Shown here piece after piece: positions 44,139 through 54,072 of a stretch of 64,000 bases of DNA. Position 1 is the first letter of the stretch; each line of letters starts with the position of its first letter. The DNA is from Ctena decussata. Its lineage: Eukaryota; Mollusca; Bivalvia; Lucinida; Lucinidae. The notes under the pieces were generated by a model. That model had not been told where the DNA came from and did not search any database. It saw nothing but the letters and a program-made list of their open reading frames with translations. The stretch spans positions 85,048,979 to 85,112,978 of the forward strand of contig OZ022501.1 of the NCBI GenBank assembly GCA_963989385.1, written 5' to 3'. The position numbers and the translations under genes are program-made.

Positions 44139-44569
44139 AGTTTATTTACTCTCAAAGATCTTGAACCTGTTACCATACTATCTTGTACGACGGATGATTC
44201 CTGTTTTTGTTTTTCTTTTCGAATTTGGTCAGTTATTTGGGATGAAGACCAATGACGTAGCTATATATACGGACATACCACGTCAAACTGAAAACAAAAT
44301 TCAACACGCTCTTGCGTAGAACAATATTGTCTGAATTCATAAACACATAACTTGCCGTCCAGGAGTATACAACACTATTGAAACCCTATAGTTATGTTAC
44401 GCTCTAGAGGCTATATAATGCCTGGTACGCAGAACCCACCTATCTTGCGTTTAATCCGAGTTCATTTTAAACATTGAATTAAATGAATGGAGACTACATT
44501 GTACTTATTTGTTTCAGAAAAGCTTAAGTTTCTGTTGAAAGAATTTCAGTTTGTTATGTCATTGAAAAA

Positions 44570-44826
44570 TGAGCGGAGCATGGCATACACTGTTTTTCTT
44601 GTTCCGGAACCAATGACGTTATATATCTGTTACCATAGCAACTAAGAGTTCATATTGATGTGAAAGTGGCGTCATCGTGACGTCATTCTGCCAAGTTACT
44701 AAGCAAGCCAGTCGATAATTCCATAGTTGCTATGGACACAGATCTATGGCGTCATCTCACTTATAATTCGAGAGGAGCATGGCATACCGTGTATGTCATG
44801 CTCCTCTCGAATTATAAGTGAGATGC
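44570..44826. mobile_element. Inverted-repeat element ending in a 35-bp-arm hairpin
   Basis: 44753-44787 (CATCTCACTTATAATTCGAG...) pairs with 44791-44825 with one mismatch and a 3-base loop. Part of the arm (GAGCGGAGCATGGCATAC) also occurs at about 44572. Confidence 0.8.
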
Positions 44827-45255
44827 TGCATGAAATTCTTACAATGGAAAAATGTGATTTTCGCATACCTATAATTCATTCTTAAATAATCTAATTCTCT
44901 GTTTTTAATGCAGTTCCTATAATAGGCCCAAAATGTACTAGATACGGAACTAAAATGCCAATTTCCCTATATTTTCATGTATTTTCCAACCTGCCTTTTC
45001 CCTACGTCTGAAACATACATCTTTTCATTACGAAAAAACAATGTGTCATGAACATAATCCCCACCCCTTTGTTACAGACTCGGAAACATTTGCTTGACGG
45101 ATTGACAATGCTAGAAGGAATAAGATCTCGGATTCCAACGCCATTTTTGATGTATTATACGTGTATATCCTTTTAAATGCAATGTTGATTAAATAGATAT
45201 CATTTTATATGCCCCTTATCGCACCTTTGCCATTCAAAAACGACGTTATTTGGTT
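44827..45255. other. No gene seen
   Basis: AT-rich intergenic sequence. Confidence 0.5.
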
Positions 45256-45267
45256 AGTAACTTTATA

Positions 45268-46493
45268 AAGCCGGGCCGGGTAGCGCAATCGGTAGGGCAC
45301 CTGACTCGTAAGTCAGAGGTCCTGGGTTCGAATCCTGGTCTGGCCACATACTTTTGTTTCTCCTTCCGCTGATTCAAGAAGGGCAGTTGTCAGTTACTGG
45401 CGGAATTAAAATCTTAAAAAAGTTCCTTCAAGAGCAGAGAATACATACAGAAATAGGAACATGGGCCAGACTAAGTAGTTTCGGCTAATAAAGCCTCGTC
45501 AGTGACCCTGACAATATCTGGTACGAAACCAGAAAAAAAAACATACTGTAATTTCTTAATTTTAATTGGGCAGTCGATTCAAGACTGATTAGTTTCAAAA
45601 GGATCCAAATAATATAAAAGACGATGATCTAGAATAATAGTCTAAATCGATCTCAAATTTTAGATTTCTCAGAATCTATCCTCTGATCTCAAAGTATGTA
45701 AATGAAATATAATCTGCACTATGTATGATGTACGGGGAGACGTTTTACGGCCTCCACACGGCACAACACCAGCTGCAGTGAGGTAAAATTAAAATCTTAA
45801 AAAAGTTCCTTCAAGAGCAGAGAATACATACAGAAATAGGAACATGGGCCAGACTACGTAGTTTCGGCTAATAAAGCCTCGTCAGTGACCCTGACAATAT
45901 CTGGTACGAAACCAGAAAAAAAACATACTGTAATTTCTTAATTTTAATTGGGCAGTCGATTCAAGACTGATTAGTTTCAAAAGGATCCAAATAATATAAA
46001 AGACGATGATCTAGAATAATAGTCTAAATCGATCTCAAATTTTAGATTTCTCAGAATCTATCCTCTGATCTCAAAGTATGTAAATGAAATATAATCTGCA
46101 CTATGTATGATGTACGGGGAGACGTTTTACGGCCTCCACACGGCACAACACCAGCTGCAGTGAGGTAAAATTAAAATCTTAAAAAAGTTCCTTCAAGAGC
46201 AGAGAATACATACAGAAATAGGAACATGGGCCAGACTACGTAGTTTCGGCTAATAAAGCCTCGTCAGTGACCCTGACAATATCTGGTACGAAAGTATGTG
46301 CACTAAGTACTGGTTAACCGCTTAGGAGGTCTAAGCCTGCCCAGGACGAAAGTATGTGCACTAAGTACTGGTTAACCGCTTAGGAGGTCTAAGCCTGCCC
46401 AGGAATAGTGTAGTTAGGTTAACTGACCGTCCCGACATGACCTTAGTTGTTTACCGTGGACGTTAAGCATCAAATCAACCAACCAACCAATCA
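45268..46493 (+). mobile_element. SINE-1 with 12-bp target duplication, invaded by tandem C370 copies
   Basis: AGTAACTTTATA flanks the whole unit (45256-45267 and 46494-46505). The head has GGGTAGCGCAATCGGTAGGG and GGGTTCGAATCC. The body stops at TTACTGGCG (45402) and resumes at CGAAAGTATGTGCAC (46291). A 58-bp stretch of the body (ACGAAAGTATGTGCACTAAG...) is duplicated in tandem at about 46289-46404. Confidence 0.9.
45403..46290 (-). repeat. C370 in 2.3 tandem copies
   Basis: Period about 381 bp. Copies begin at about 45403, 45786 and 46168 with AATTAAAATCTTAAAAAAGT. The full copies are almost identical (one visible difference is CTAAGTAG versus CTACGTAG). The third is cut at GGTACGAAA. Confidence 0.9.
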
Positions 46494-46688
46494 AGTAACT
46501 TTATACGCGAGGAAATACTTCCTGTAAATAAATTGTAGTTCCGAACAATTAATATAAAGTGTTACCTCGAGTTTAGAGCATGGTAAAGATTAATTCTGAG
46601 TATTGCTTAATTGCTTTCGCATAGAAAACATTTTGAGATTATTATACCTTACACTAACGTACAGATCTGCATGATGAAAGTAATAAAT

Positions 46689-46925
46689 GAGCCGCGACAT
46701 GACAAAACCAACAAAGTGGCATGTGCGCCGAACGAAGACTCAGATCAGCCTGGGCATCCATTCAGTCTAACCAGAGTCGCGGCTGTCAGCATGGAGGTAG
46801 CTTGGACCCTAGGCTATCATTCAAGCGACCAGCGAAGACTCTGATCAGACTGGGCGGATGCCCATGCTGATCTGAGTCTTTGCGGGTGCACATCCGATTT
46901 TGTTAGTTTTGTCGTGTCGCGGCTC
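46689..46925. mobile_element. GAGCC-family MITE, copy 9
   Basis: AAAT on both sides. Confidence 0.88.
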
Positions 46926-47394
46926 AAATCAGCTCAGTTTTCGGGAAGAGAAATATGGCTTTTCCAGAACAAGTCCGAACGCAGACAGATGCTGTAAAAT
47001 AGTTTGATATTAAATAGGTTCTTCATTTTATCACTCATTTACAGAATAAGCTAGAACAACAATTTATGGCTGACCTCTATACCTCTAGAAAGAAAAATGA
47101 ATCGCACATGAGCACACTCAATAAAACCGGGTCTGCAATTTTCTTATCTTTGGTGTGTTCCTTGCTTCCTGTGGATCTTTCTTCAGAATTTCCTTTTTAT
47201 TTTGCCAATGTCATTACCCCAAGAATCTTTTTTGTATAGTTTGCCTTCCTAAGCACAGACTCTAGCCATGCGCTTGCTTTCATCCCATCATGGTTCCAAG
47301 TAATTGGGGGTAAGGGCATGCTGTGAGTACAATCAGTTCACAGCACCAGATAAGATGGGATTTTGTAGATAATTCTGAGATAATTTTATTTCTC

Positions 47395-47655
47395 AAAGAA
47401 AACCATATGTTGTGACCCCTCAGTAGAAGAGACGGTTCTAATGAGGGGTCACAAAAACCATATGTTGTGACCCCTTATAAGAACCGTCTCTGCGAGACGG
47501 TTCTAATGAAGGGTCACTACATATGGTTTTCTTGTTGTGACTCCTTATAAGAACCGTTTCTGCAAGAAGGCTCACTACATATGGTTTTTGTGACCCCTCA
47601 TTAGAACCATCTCGGAGAGACGGTTCTAATGAGGGGTCAGAACATATAGTTTTAT
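47395..47655. repeat. Array of inverted/tandem CCGTCTC..GAGACGG hairpins
   Basis: ACCATATGTTGTGACCCCT and AGACGGTTCTAATGAGGGGT recur four times in alternating orientation. A single decayed unit lies at 32240-32310. Confidence 0.8.
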
Positions 47656-48550
47656 GGAGAAAGATGGAAAATTATCGTTAAATTATTTCTGCTATCCCTT
47701 CTTATCTGGAGCACTGCAATCATTATTATAACACCGGATGGGAAGTCTGGAGATTACGGGATATTCTATATGCCATGGTTCAAAATGTGAAATTGAATGG
47801 ACTGGAATAGAAATGACTGCCAGGGAAAATATCTCCTCAACTTCTTTCCATGTATTTGAGATAGAACACTTACTGGAAAGAATAGGCTCCCTCTGAGGTA
47901 GCAAACTGGTACCATCATAGTAGGTTCTGAGAGCAAATTGTAACCAATGGAATTTTAGCTCATCCATTCCATTTCATTTCAGGGTTATGAATTATGCAGC
48001 TTCGTATCAAATATTATCTTACTCACTGTTTTAAATTTCATTATACATGACAAAAATCATTATACACCAGCGTATTTACGTGTAGGCGCTTTCAGGCTTG
48101 AAACTTGTATGTTTTCAAAGCAATCTTAACGCTTATAGCTAAAATCCAACTTATAAACGAGTAGGCAGCAGTTTCAATTGAACCTAATTGGCTTGAAAAT
48201 TGGAAATGATAAAACAATTGGGTTCGTTAACATCTAGATACGATAACACGGTTATTTCAATATACATTATGAACTGAATATACTTGTTACACTCAAAGTT
48301 CACATTCAGGCTCTCAAAATAACAGGTGCATCGTTCTATTAGGATTCCTTACCGAAATAAAATGTTTCAGACACTGTATTTCATACAAAATTCTATTCAA
48401 ACTTTTAAGAAACATTGTAGAAACATTGTAGAACTGTTTCTTCGCCGGTTCAATATTTGCTGTAAGATGTACAGTAAATGGCAATTAATTAACCTTTAGC
48501 AGCATGTGGGAAACTCGGTTAAAGGCCCCATTGCCTTATCTTCAGGAAAT
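47656..48550. other. No gene seen
   Basis: A 91-residue minus frame (47692-47967) overlaps a repeat fragment (TCTGAGAGCAAATTG) shared with 20.75 kb and was not accepted as a gene. Confidence 0.45.
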
Positions 48551-48786
48551 GAGCGGCTACATGACAAAACCAACAAAGTGGTTGTGCGCCCAGCGAAGAC
48601 TCAGAACAGCCTGGGTATCCATTAAGTCTGAAGAGACTCCTCGCTGAACGCTTTAATGGTAGCTAAGGGTCGCAGCTACCTCCATGCGGACAGCGAAGAC
48701 TCTGATCAGACTGGGTGGATGCCCAGGCTGATCTAAGTCTGCGCTGGGTGTACAACCACTTTGTTGGTTTTCTCGTGTCGCGGCTC
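48551..48786. mobile_element. GAGCC-family MITE, copy 10
   Basis: AAAT on both sides. Left end GAGCGGCTACATGAC. Confidence 0.88.
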
Positions 48787-49659
48787 AAATATTTCTCGTG
48801 AGGTATCGCTGCAAGCTTCTCTCCATGGTTTCGTCATTGTAAATGGCCGTGATTAGCCAACTTTAAACAAACACAACAACCTAAACTACAGTTTCACATA
48901 AAAAGGTTTGAAAAATGATTTTGGTCATTTTAGTCGGCAACTAAAAACGGTAAAAACAAAATACCCATGAGTGGGGTCCAATTCATTGTCCCGCTTTTGT
49001 TTATATACCATCACTCGACGGGGATCCAGACAAGGAAAATTGTGTTTTGTGTAGCGATTCGCTCGGTTTTGTAAAACATGTTCCCCTCCTTTTTGCCAGT
49101 TGTATGACTCAATATATGCACATCAAATCACATTTTAACAACAAACTTTAAGATTGAAGCGCTTTTCATACTGATTCGTGTTTCGACATTTTTACCACTG
49201 GTAGGACTATAGTCTTCAATGGCTATTTCGCATCTATGCTTAACCTAGATAGTAGCGGGTCTTAAGCTCAAACATTGGGCAGCAGGCCTGCATTATCCAG
49301 AGCAACAGCGAACAAAGAATGGGACCAAGAACATCATTCTGTACATTTTTAACATGTGATAAGTCATGGTATCGAAAGTATATCATCTGCATGGTCTGCC
49401 AACTACATGTAAAACGGCCCAAACAAATTTTCAACAATTTTGTTTATAAGAAACTCAAGGCTGTTTTAAAATGTTTAATGCTGCCCAATCAAGATCATTT
49501 AAAATGATGAAAAGCTTGATATCTCACAATGGAAAAAATAAATGAGTTATCGTCCTTGCTTTTAACCTCTAAATTAGGTCACATAAATTTGCTTCTATGT
49601 AGTTTGTATTGAAATCTAGTCTAATTTACAACTCTTCAATGTGCAAATACGTAGGTTCA
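48787..49659. other. No gene seen
   Basis: Overlapping short frames on both strands near 49240-49507 have no likeness to known proteins. Confidence 0.45.
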
Positions 49660-49667
49660 TGTACATG

Positions 49668-50129
49668 TAGAGGTGCAACGATTCACTTCGATGCATCGAA
49701 AATCCGGTTCACAAGGGCCGATTCGATTCCGATAACAACTCCACTAATTTCGATTCGATTCACAATCCCCCGCATGGGCCCTAAATTAAAACGGAAGTCC
49801 GTGTTTTAGACCCGCTCTTAATATTATAACGCTGTTTATAACGTAACGTACGATTGGTCAGTAATAATTAGGTCATCCAATCAATACGGGTGTTTCGTTT
49901 CCTTATCGGTAGGGTTATCAAAATGGCGTCTAACGATGACTCGCAGAAACCTGTGCTCAAAGATGCACCCAAAGATTAATAGAAGTGTAAATATAACAAA
50001 ATAAAGTGATAAACATGATGAATTAAGGTAGCATAAAATCAATCATGAATCGAATCGAATTAATCGAATCGCGGTGTCTGAAATCGAAATCGAATCGAAT
50101 CGGTCGTTGGGTGAATCGTTGCAGCTCTA
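49668..50129. mobile_element. hAT-type MITE with perfect 8-bp target duplication
   Basis: TAGAGGTGCAACGATTCA at left, GAATCGTTGCAGCTCTA at right, TGTACATG on both sides (49660-49667, 50130-50137). Subterminal GATTCGATTC/GAATCGAATC steps. It contains ATGGCGTCTAACGATGACTC (from 49924), an 18-codon frame ending TAA, perhaps a leftover transposase 5' exon. Confidence 0.93.
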
Positions 50130-50601
50130 TGTACATGTTTTGTCAGTTTATTATTTTATGATTTTATATTCATCATTTGGGATCCTGCTAAACATATTGT
50201 TCGGGTCGATCAGAGTTGCCAGCCATGTTTTCGTTAAATAAAACTTACTTCGTCATTTCAGACACGGCCTGTTAAAGAGAAAAAACTGTTCTTCGTAATG
50301 AATGATGACAATACATTTACAGTTCTAGCCGGACATTCATTTACATGTATTTCAAACACAAAACCTTTACCGATGTGGTGAATGGATATGTATATTTTCT
50401 CTTAAGCAAATACGGAACTGATTTTTAGTCAAAAAGAAAGTACATGTATTACCCAGAAAAGAAATAAAATGGTCTGCGCATAAAGTGAAGCCTTTGGTGT
50501 TATGCCGTACTCTGTGAAGCTCAGTATTTGAACAGTCCAAAGAATGCATTAATTCTGTTCTGTTCTGTTTCAATAGAATAGAATTAAAGCGCTCTATTCT
50601 T

Positions 50602-50933
50602 CACAGGGTATAATCGATTCCGCTTAGTTTCGCTCCTGCAGAGACTGTACATCATATTTGGCTTCCGCCGAGACTGTCCACGATCTTTTGCTTCCTGCCG
50701 AGACTTCTGTACATGATAAATGGCTTCCTGCAGAGACTGTCCGCGTGATTCTGCTTCCTGCCGAGGCTCTCGGCAGGAAGCAGAGTCACGTGGACAGTCT
50801 CGGCAGAAAGCCATTTTACGAGGACCGTAGTCTTTGCTGGAAGCAAGAGTTCGCGGACAGTCTCGGCGGAAGCCAAATATGATGTACAGTCTCTGCAGGA
50901 AGCGAAAATTGGCGGAATCGATTATACCCTGTG
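50602..50933. mobile_element. CACAGGG-family palindrome, copy 3
   Basis: 332 bp, duplication TTCTT (50597-50601 and 50934-50938). Inserted inside an older hairpin whose 28-bp arms are 50516-50544 and 50934-50961. Confidence 0.93.
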
Positions 50934-50961
50934 TTCTTTGGACTGTTCAAATACTAAGCTT

Positions 50962-51466
50962 TATTTTATACAGCTTATAGTGAGAAGTTCGTGGCACTGT
51001 TTTGTAGTGTTCAAACTCTAAATATAATTGGGAGTTTAATGATGATCATCTTGAATGTCTTGTTTCCATTATTAGCAACTCCACTCGTTATTTTTGCAAA
51101 TTTTCTGTGTTTAATTCCCTTACCTAGGGTAGCGCGTCAGCGTAGTTCTTGACAAGTCGACTTGAAACTTTGCATACATGCTACAGTCATATTGCAGATG
51201 TACTTTAAGGGTTTTAAAGATCAAAAATTCAATTTTGGCTTCATTACGGGGTTTTAAACTTTAGAATGTAGCAGGCTTGTGTAGACAACTCAGTCTGATT
51301 TTTGGTGATCAAAACTTTGTTGTGGAGGGAAAAACAGGTGGGCTTGTGGCAGGCACAGGGCATGGAGGCATCAGCTGTGTCATTTGGGAACGCTTTTCCT
51401 GTTTTAGGTATTACATCTGTAGAACACGTACTTCCAATATAAAGGATGCGTTTTCCTGATTTCATT
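50962..51466. other. No gene seen
   Basis: Short antisense pair of frames at 51244-51489; no family likeness. Confidence 0.45.
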
Positions 51467-51639
51467 GAGCCGCGACACGACAAACCCATCAGATTCTTCG
51501 CTCTGTGCTTTAAGAGTAGCTAAAGGTCTAAGATAGCTCCATGCGGACAGGAAAGACTCTGCTCAGACTGGGCGGATGCCCAGAGCGATCTGAGTCTTCG
51601 TTTGGCGCAAACCCACTCTGTTTTGTCGTGTGGCGGCTC
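51467..51639. mobile_element. GAGCC-family MITE, copy 11 (173 bp)
   Basis: Left arm mostly deleted (GAGCCGCGACACGACAAACC then a jump). Flanks CATT and AATA. Confidence 0.85.
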
Positions 51640-52497
51640 AATAATTATTGTTTTCTCAAGTGCACCCTTTCCGGTCGAGCCACTTGCCGTTTCGTCTGAT
51701 GCCTTGTTTTTCTCCGCCGCCTATTTTTTCCATGATATTTCTTAAGTAAGCCTATCCTCTGGTGATATAAAAAAATAAGCGGAAATTTGTCCGTGAAATA
51801 TGAGCTTTTTAATAAGAGAACTGTTTCCGGTGAAATCGACAGTTATGTCACCGAGGAAAACTGAGGTGGATATCACATTTGGTTTGAAATGCAGATAGGT
51901 ATGGTCCTTCAGATCTCACTATGACATGTCTATGCATATCGTGCAGCATAGCTACATGTATTTGTCTGAAAGAGATGGTAATTTACGTTAGAATACTATG
52001 TTTTCGCTTTCAAATGGACACTTAAAGTGGCTTAAGCTTAAAGCTGCCATAGTACTGCCACCAGTGTATGTCATTATAAACGACTGCCGTTTTCCTCTTT
52101 TGATTAATAATACGCAGACGTCGTTCCATTAATCTGGCAAAATGACAGATCTCTATACAAAACATTTTTAGCTCGCCTGTATGAAAGTTAAGGGTGCTAC
52201 TATTGTCATTCTGACGTCGGCGTTGGCATGGGCGTCACACTTTAAAGTTTACGACATTTCTATGTGATGGGCAAAGTGTTGTCAGGCGAGCTATCCTGTA
52301 CGCGGATAATTCTTGTTCTAATTTCGCGTTCAGCAATGAACCATCAACAAAGGCTAGGCAAATAAGGGTCTGCCTCTTCCCTGTTGACCGTACATTTGAC
52401 CATTGGTTAAAATTATGCCATAAAGGCTTGCTACCAGAATAACCAAAATAATAGTTTTACAACACTCTTCGTGAGAGAATCAAGTATGATGTTTAGT
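51640..52497. other. No gene seen
   Basis: TTAGCTCGCCTGTATGAAAG and CAGGCGAGCTATCCTGTACG (about 52168-52300) form a small inverted-repeat element of a kind common in molluscs. No coding sequence. Confidence 0.45.
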
Positions 52498-52501
52498 TTA
52501 A

Positions 52502-53041
52502 AGGTAGGTTCCTGTACTAGCGATAACAATTATGTCCACAAAATAATTTCGTCTTTTTCTGAGCAGTATTGAATTCTCTTATTTTCTGAATTTGTTGCTA
52601 CTGAGAAACTCGTCAGATGTTGAAGAAAATAGTCGTTTTCCCTTTTGGTTTATTTTCTTTCGTTGGAATTCCAGTTCTAAAAATAACTATGTTTATTATG
52701 TCTAGATGTGCGCGATTTCTGATGCCATTCTCCAAAGGTCAATTTTCGCTTGTTGTGAGCTCTCCTAGAGGTCCTGGCATGGTGGATGGGTTAAAACTAT
52801 CCCAAAATGCAATGCAGCATGACCTCAGCTGCGTTATCTATTTTTGGCGCGAACTAAAAATAGCGCTAACTGTTGTGCGAAGCAGAGTTAGGAAATCCCT
52901 TGCAAAACAACTTTTCTAATATTTTTTTGATTTACACTTTTTAGTGAAACTTATTCATTCCCTTTTATAAGTGCTTTCCAACAATTTGGATGAAAGATAT
53001 CATCAAAATTATGATGCATTCCAAAGTACAGGAACCTACCT
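52502..53041. mobile_element. TTAA-flanked MITE, AGGTAGGTTCCTG termini, copy 2
   Basis: 540 bp, bordered by TTAA at 52498-52501 and 53042-53045. The 73-100 residue frames inside both copies are not conserved as protein. Confidence 0.88.
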
Positions 53042-53179
53042 TTAAAGCTGGCTGTTCGCGGCCATTTATATACGATGATGTCAACGTAGTGAACAGCTGG
53101 CTGGCAGTGACAAAGTAACCCGTTTATGACGAGTGGAGCTTAAACCTAGCTGCTTGGACACTCAGGTCCATTTCCCTAT

Positions 53180-53438
53180 GGTAGGCAAACAATGCAGACC
53201 ATGATGAGATGCCACATTTTGTGGCATCTGATCAGGGTCTGCACTGTTTGCCTACCAATGCGGCATCTGATCAGGGTCTGCACTGTTTGCCTACAAATGC
53301 GGCATCTGATCAGGGTCTGCACTGTTTGCCTACAAATGCGGCATCTGATCAGGGTCTGCACTGTTTGCCTACAAATGTGGCATCTGATCAGGGTCTGCAC
53401 TGTTTGCCTGCAAATGTGGCATCTGATCAGGGTCTGCG
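53180..53438. repeat. 39-bp minisatellite with one inverted unit
   Basis: Six direct units GGCATCTGATCAGGGTCTGC + ACTGTTTGCCTACAAATGC, preceded by an inverted one (GGCAAACAATGCAGACCATG, GATGCCACA). It reads open in three frames because 39 is a multiple of 3. Confidence 0.93.
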
Positions 53439-54072
53439 TTTTTTTCCGTCGCCAAGGTCGATTAACATCGGTTCTCTTGCGTCCGCATTTGCTGCGCAAT
53501 ATATTACAAAATGTAAGGAAAAGTACCCTAAGTTTGTGCCCGCTTTGAAGCACTTTAAGCTACACAGCAGGTAACGTTTTCATTCTAGTGCGCTAGCATA
53601 CGTTCACCTTATGTAATTATTTTTTTAGCTATCTACGGCTTTAATTTTGCAATGTAGGATTAAAACACGCCTTTCATGTATTTAATTTTTCTTACCGACG
53701 TAGTTCCATGTTATTGTGACAACCGCAAAGCTGCCACATTGTTCCAAATACTTTGAAGAGTTTTAAGTTTATTCATTCATTCTAAGAAGGACAATAACAT
53801 ACAGGGTGGGGAATCACGTTTATTTTTAGTTTTTTTAGTTTTTTCGCGTCGCAGACGCGTATAATTTCGCCATTGTTCCACATTTCACAAGATTTCATTG
53901 GTCAAATAACGTGCATGTCAAAATTTAGCCAATAATATCAAAGGTCAATGAATATCTAATCTTCGTTTTTCCCCGTCGCATGCACTGTGAATACTAGCAC
54001 TCTGTCATATACTAATTCAAAATGTTTCTCTTGTTTGTAATTATCGAAAACAGACACATGTATTATACAAAA
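53439..54072. other. No gene seen
   Basis: AT-rich. One GTAACGT at 53571. Confidence 0.45.

Noticed and set aside
45272..45350. tRNA gene with CGT anticodon; likewise 40632-40712 with CAT
   Set aside because: The anticodon loop is irregular and both are the heads of complete SINE-1 copies with target duplications.
47692..47967. 91-residue minus ORF as a gene
   Set aside because: It overlaps a repeat fragment also present near 20.75 kb and has no motif.
53192..53574. Three overlapping 118-125 residue ORFs
   Set aside because: They are the 39-bp minisatellite read in three frames.
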